DNA from: Rebecca billardiae RCC1528
Lineage: Eukaryota; Haptophyta
Length of the DNA: 64,000 nucleotides
Assembly (NCBI GenBank): GCA_965240325.2
Contig: OZ251230.1
Span: forward strand, 1,798,001 to 1,862,000
Direction of reading: 5' to 3'
Within the stretch, counting starts at the first letter, position 1; the number at the start of each line of letters is the position of its first letter. The translations under genes and the position numbers were made by a program. The notes under the pieces are model-generated. The model worked only from the letters and a program-made list of their open reading frames with translations, had not been told where the DNA came from and did not search any database. Positions 62,341 to 64,000 of this stretch are shown here, one piece after another.

Positions 62341-63321
62341 TCATCGTGATCGGCTCAGTCGAGCTCGACCTGCGGTGCGGTTCCGGATGCCCACGACTGA
62401 CGCCTTCCTACCGTTGCGGAGCATGTCGCGCAACTCCCGTGGCACGCCTGGCGCTTGCAGCGCCTCCTTCACTCGGTGGAAGTTGTAGATCTTCTTGTAG
62501 TGCGCCGGCGGCGGCGCGCGCGTCCCCGCCTCCGCCTGCAGCACGGCCGCGATCGCCTCGGCCGGCAGGTCAAAGCCCCACTCTTTGAGGACCGCCTGAA
62601 ACAGCCGCGCGCACCTCGGCACCGCGGTGCGGTCGTGCGTGAACTCGGCGAGCTCCTCGAGCGTGGAGACACGCGGCGAGATTTGCAGGCCGACGCTGGC
62701 CAGCTGATCGCGCTGGCGCAGCGCGTGCCGCCGTATGCTCTCGAGCTTGCGCACGATCGTGCGCGGCTCGAGCCTCACGAGGAGCCGGCCGGCCGCGGCA
62801 ATGTCCTTCTCGTGCTCGCGGCGTTTGAAGCACAGGCTCGACGCGGTGCCGTTGCTGAACACGGGAATACCCACCTCCTTCGGCTGGAAGCAGTCGTTCA
62901 CGCCGCAGATCAAGAAGTCCAGCGCGTTCGCGCGATACGCAAACACGAGCCGAACGCCCGCGCGCTTGAACGCCTGCACCATCGGCGCAGTGCGCACCCG
63001 AGGGAGGTCGGCCTTGAAGACGAGCGCCCGGCCCCTGCCGACAGCCCGCGCGTTCAGAGCGAGAAACGCGCCGGCCTCGCCCAGCTCGGGTGTGTACAGC
63101 GGGTTCTTATCCGCTTTCAGAATCTCGTTGAGCGACTTTTCAACGCGCACGCTCGTCGTGTTCACGATGATCCGTTTCAGCGTCGACAGGACCCAGGTGG
63201 AGCCCGAGCAGTACATCATCGCCACGGCACGCGGCACGTTATCGGGCTCATCTGCCACGCCGCCGCGCGCCAACACGCCGAGGACGAGCACCAGCGTGAT
63301 GACGGCCGTTCCGCGCGGCAT
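62341..63321 (-). CDS. Sulfotransferase-like secretory protein
   Basis: About 326 residues from the ATG at 63321, which starts a clear signal peptide (MPRGTAVITLVLVLGVLARG). After RAVAMMYCSGSTWVLSTLKR, whose C-S-G-S-T-W resembles the PAPS-binding loop of sulfotransferases (G-S-T/S-W), comes a region with KADLPRVRTAP and VRLVFAYRANALDFLICGVN. In that position sulfotransferases have the 3'-phosphate Arg/Ser motif; here R-x-N-x-L-D is seen. A Glu-rich and Arg-rich helical half follows (LVRLEPRTIVRKLESIRRHA), then FQAVLKEWGFDLPAEAI. The overall layout fits a Golgi-type sulfotransferase, but the key motifs are degenerate, so the call is tentative. An in-frame ATG at 63522 is less likely because the added residues are not leader-like. 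Confidence 0.45.
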   Translation of the reverse strand: MPRGTAVITLVLVLGVLARGGVADEPDNVPRAVAMMYCSGSTWVLSTLKRIIVNTTSVRVEKSLNEILKADKNPLYTPELGEAGAFLALNARAVGRGRALVFKADLPRVRTAPMVQAFKRAGVRLVFAYRANALDFLICGVNDCFQPKEVGIPVFSNGTASSLCFKRREHEKDIAAAGRLLVRLEPRTIVRKLESIRRHALRQRDQLASVGLQISPRVSTLEELAEFTHDRTAVPRCARLFQAVLKEWGFDLPAEAIAAVLQAEAGTRAPPPAHYKKIYNFHRVKEALQAPGVPRELRDMLRNGRKASVVGIRNRTAGRARLSRSR

Positions 63322-64000
63322 CCTCGACGTCCGACAGGCGACAGCCGGAAAACTTTTCGCAAATCGCAAGCACAGTCGGCGAATTCCTCGCAAAATTGAT
63401 CTGCAATTGATGACATCATCAATTGACAGCTCGTCTGTGCCGGGCAGGCGCGCGGGTGTATGGCCTATGGGACAGTGACTGACTGTCCCCGCGGTCCCCG
63501 GGAGCCGAGGGCCCGAGGGCATTTCGCTGCCCCCGGGCCCGCGGCACGTCGGCCGCGAGCCGCCTCCCGGGTCGGGCTCCGCGGGCGCGGCGCGGGCCGC
63601 CCGCGGATGACGACGCGCAGCACGGCGCTCGGCTGAGCTGAGTCAGCTGAGCTAATCCTGATTCGTCTGTCGTGGTACTGGCCGAAGCTTGAGGCAGTGG
63701 TGGTGTGAGCACGTTGACGGCTGGTGGCCAGGGTTGTTGTTGTTGTCGTATGTGGTGAGAGTGCCGCGCTATTCCCCGGTAAGGCGGTTGGATTGCTCAC
63801 TGATTGCTGACAGACGCACGCCGCGGGCGCGGGCCCGTAGACGCAGTAGTTCGTCGGCAACCACACTAAGTCAGTTTTTGGCCCGGGGCGGGCCCGGGGG
63901 CAGCGCGAGCCGGACGGCCGGACGCGGCCCACGCAGAGCGGCCACGGCCCGGCGGCGCTGCTCGCCGCAGGCGGAGGCGTCACAGACAGTCGAAGACAGT
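63322..64000. other. Intergenic end of window, repeat block
   Basis: No gene is supported. 63652-63720 is the inverse copy of the repeat block at about 16265-16335. The remaining GC-rich sequence carries chance open frames. Confidence 0.5.

Overview
The window is nuclear DNA of a GC-rich unicellular eukaryote. There are spliceosomal introns (GT-AG; donors GTGCGC, GTACGC, GTGAGC), a class-type myosin with IQ motifs, a GID8 homologue, and mitochondrial proteins encoded in the nucleus (OXA-type insertase, uS7m, a twin-CX9C protein). Codon GC bias is extreme, many genes are intronless, and cell-surface glycan enzymes are abundant. This fits a marine alga, most likely a haptophyte, but that assignment is inference; no rRNA, plastid or marker gene settles it.

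Layout. 1-2281: degenerate repeats. 2282-4285: a mobile element carrying broken captured genes, ending 33 bases before an MFS transporter (4316-5833). 6031-11209: three further elements and microsatellites. 11681-15499: a three-exon TMEM254/DUF4499-like gene, a secreted DUF3431 protein and a divergent retropepsin-like protein. 16867-17136: one orphan exon. 18110-23519: a mobile element, two GT32 glycosyltransferase paralogues and a duplicated repeat. 24382-34539: the gene-dense core (OXA/TPR insertase, FAD monooxygenase, GT47-sulfotransferase fusion, glutathione-dependent formaldehyde dehydrogenase, Ca2+/cation exchanger with a PH domain). 34664-45679: elements flanking an inverted pair of fucosyltransferase-like genes and a TRIAP1/Mdm35-like gene. 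45752-51260: nested elements. 51539-63321: myosin, GID8, an S51 peptidase-like protein with a myristoylation motif, uS7m and a sulfotransferase-like protein.

The main discovery candidate is a pair of non-autonomous mobile element families (working names HLE-1, nine copies; HLE-2, two copies). Their termini are conserved and their interiors are not. Each is bounded by AT. The 5' terminus is an 11-12 base inverted match to a site about 27-45 bases inside the 3' end. The 3' end is a perfect 7-bp hairpin with a 3-base loop, often followed by a microsatellite. This resembles Helentron/Helitron2-type rolling-circle elements. One HLE-1 copy is nested inside an HLE-2 copy, which gives an empty site. 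Several copies carry gene fragments (ubiquitin protease, psq-type HTH, coiled coils). No Rep/helicase was seen.

Functionally, at least seven genes (two GT32, two fucosyltransferase-like, GT47-sulfotransferase, sulfotransferase-like, DUF3431) look secretory and concerned with surface glycans. Another group is mitochondrial (OXA/TPR, uS7m, twin-CX9C, probably the formaldehyde dehydrogenase). Several gene pairs are divergent with intergenic gaps of about 100-220 bases, suggesting bidirectional promoters.
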